Of a stretch of 15,520 nucleotides of DNA, positions 15,235 to 15,520 are shown piece by piece. Numbering within the stretch: position 1 is the stretch's first letter; every line of letters starts with the position of its first letter. Under the pieces are notes generated by a model, which made no database searches, had not been told where the DNA came from, and worked only from the letters and a program-made list of their open reading frames with translations. The DNA comes from DATNPH01 sp036703315 (GTDB taxonomy: Bacteria; Cyanobacteriota; Cyanobacteriia; Cyanobacteriales; Coleofasciculaceae): NCBI GenBank assembly GCA_036703315.1, contig DATNPH010000033.1:1-15520 (forward strand). Reading direction: 5' to 3'. Made by a program: the position numbers and the translations under genes.

Positions 15235-15520
15235 GTTGCATAGTTGCAGGAGGAATTAGGCGACTAGGGGTACAAATCCATAATGGAGGTAGTGCAGTAA
15301 CAATCGAATTGATAGCTTAAGCATGTCTTTGGATTTAGAATAGCAAAGAGTTTTTCGATGAAGGCGTGCCAGATAATGTCTTAATCTAGTATTTTCTGCT
15401 TCTAGTCGTGTCATGTAGGTTTTTTTAATAATCTGGTCACAATCATCAATAAAACATGGATAAACTGGATATCCATCTGTAACGTAAAAATAACATTTCC
15501 AACATTTAATAATCTTCCAC
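15235..15520 (-). mobile_element. IS1-family insertion sequence, partial, inserted in the AAA_35 gene
   Basis: The element carries the transposase fragment and ends about 20 bp after its stop. The edge is placed near 15235-15240, where AAA_35 homology begins. The terminal stretch GTTGCATAGTTGCA (15235-15248) contains a TTGCA direct repeat and is probably part of the terminal inverted repeat. The other end and the target duplication lie outside the window, so the exact border is uncertain by several bases. Confidence 0.65.
15256..15520 (-). CDS. IS1-family transposase, C-terminal part (runs off the window)
   Basis: From the window edge the minus strand encodes 87 residues and a TAA at 15258-15256. 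TDGYPVYPCFID holds the second Asp of the DDE triad, TRLEAENTRLRHYLARLHRKT holds the Glu region, and YSKSKDMLKLSIRLLLHYLHYG is the usual IS1 tail. The DDE transposase cuts and rejoins the element ends. In IS1 the protein is often made by frameshifting between two short frames; the N-terminal zinc-finger part lies beyond the window, so that cannot be judged. The visible part is intact. Reading frame and stop are certain; the family call rests on the motif set. Confidence 0.85.
   Translation of the reverse strand, partial: WKIIKCWKCYFYVTDGYPVYPCFIDDCDQIIKKTYMTRLEAENTRLRHYLARLHRKTLCYSKSKDMLKLSIRLLLHYLHYGFVPLVA

Overview
The window looks cyanobacterial. Its non-mobile parts are dotted with the HIP1 octamer GCGATCGC (ten copies seen, listed in a finding). 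Its left end carries a hairpin-rich miniature repeat of a kind common in filamentous cyanobacteria, and the ParA/ParB, replication and AAA-like genes belong to families best known from cyanobacterial plasmids and genomes. No rRNA, tRNA or CRISPR array was recognised.

Layout. Positions 1-6279 read as ordinary chromosome: a MITE-like repeat, gcvP (glycine decarboxylase P-protein, +), then convergent gcvT (T-protein, -) and galT (-), a short orphan coding remnant, and the first 36 codons of a DUF1611-family gene (+). GcvP and GcvT are two subunits of one enzyme, the glycine cleavage system, which in oxygenic phototrophs handles photorespiratory glycine; they meet tail to tail over a hairpin. At 6280-8892 lies a complete-looking chloroplast-like group II intron on the minus strand, with its reverse transcriptase/maturase/HNH protein and domains V-VI. 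Positions 8893-15520 read as plasmid backbone or accessory DNA. They hold a CyRepA1-like primase-helicase replication gene broken by two in-frame stops, a partly decayed interval, an intact parA-parB operon with a perfect 20-bp palindrome inside parB, the frameshifted 3' end of a probable pPIWI_RE (Argonaute-related) gene, and the 3' half of an AAA_35-type ATPase gene cut by an IS1-family element that runs off the window.

Main point. The two flanks of the intron belong to unrelated genes: DUF1611 on the left, plasmid replication on the right. A simple insertion would split one gene into two halves of the same gene. The intron therefore marks a junction, most simply explained by recombination between two intron copies (plasmid integration or rearrangement) or by an assembly misjoin across a repeated intron. 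On the right-hand side the rep gene is broken while the partition genes are intact, as expected of an integrated or co-maintained replicon that no longer relies on its own initiator, though this is inference. No clearly new multi-gene system is seen; the intron-marked junction, the candidate parS palindrome and the pPIWI_RE relic are the observations most worth checking.
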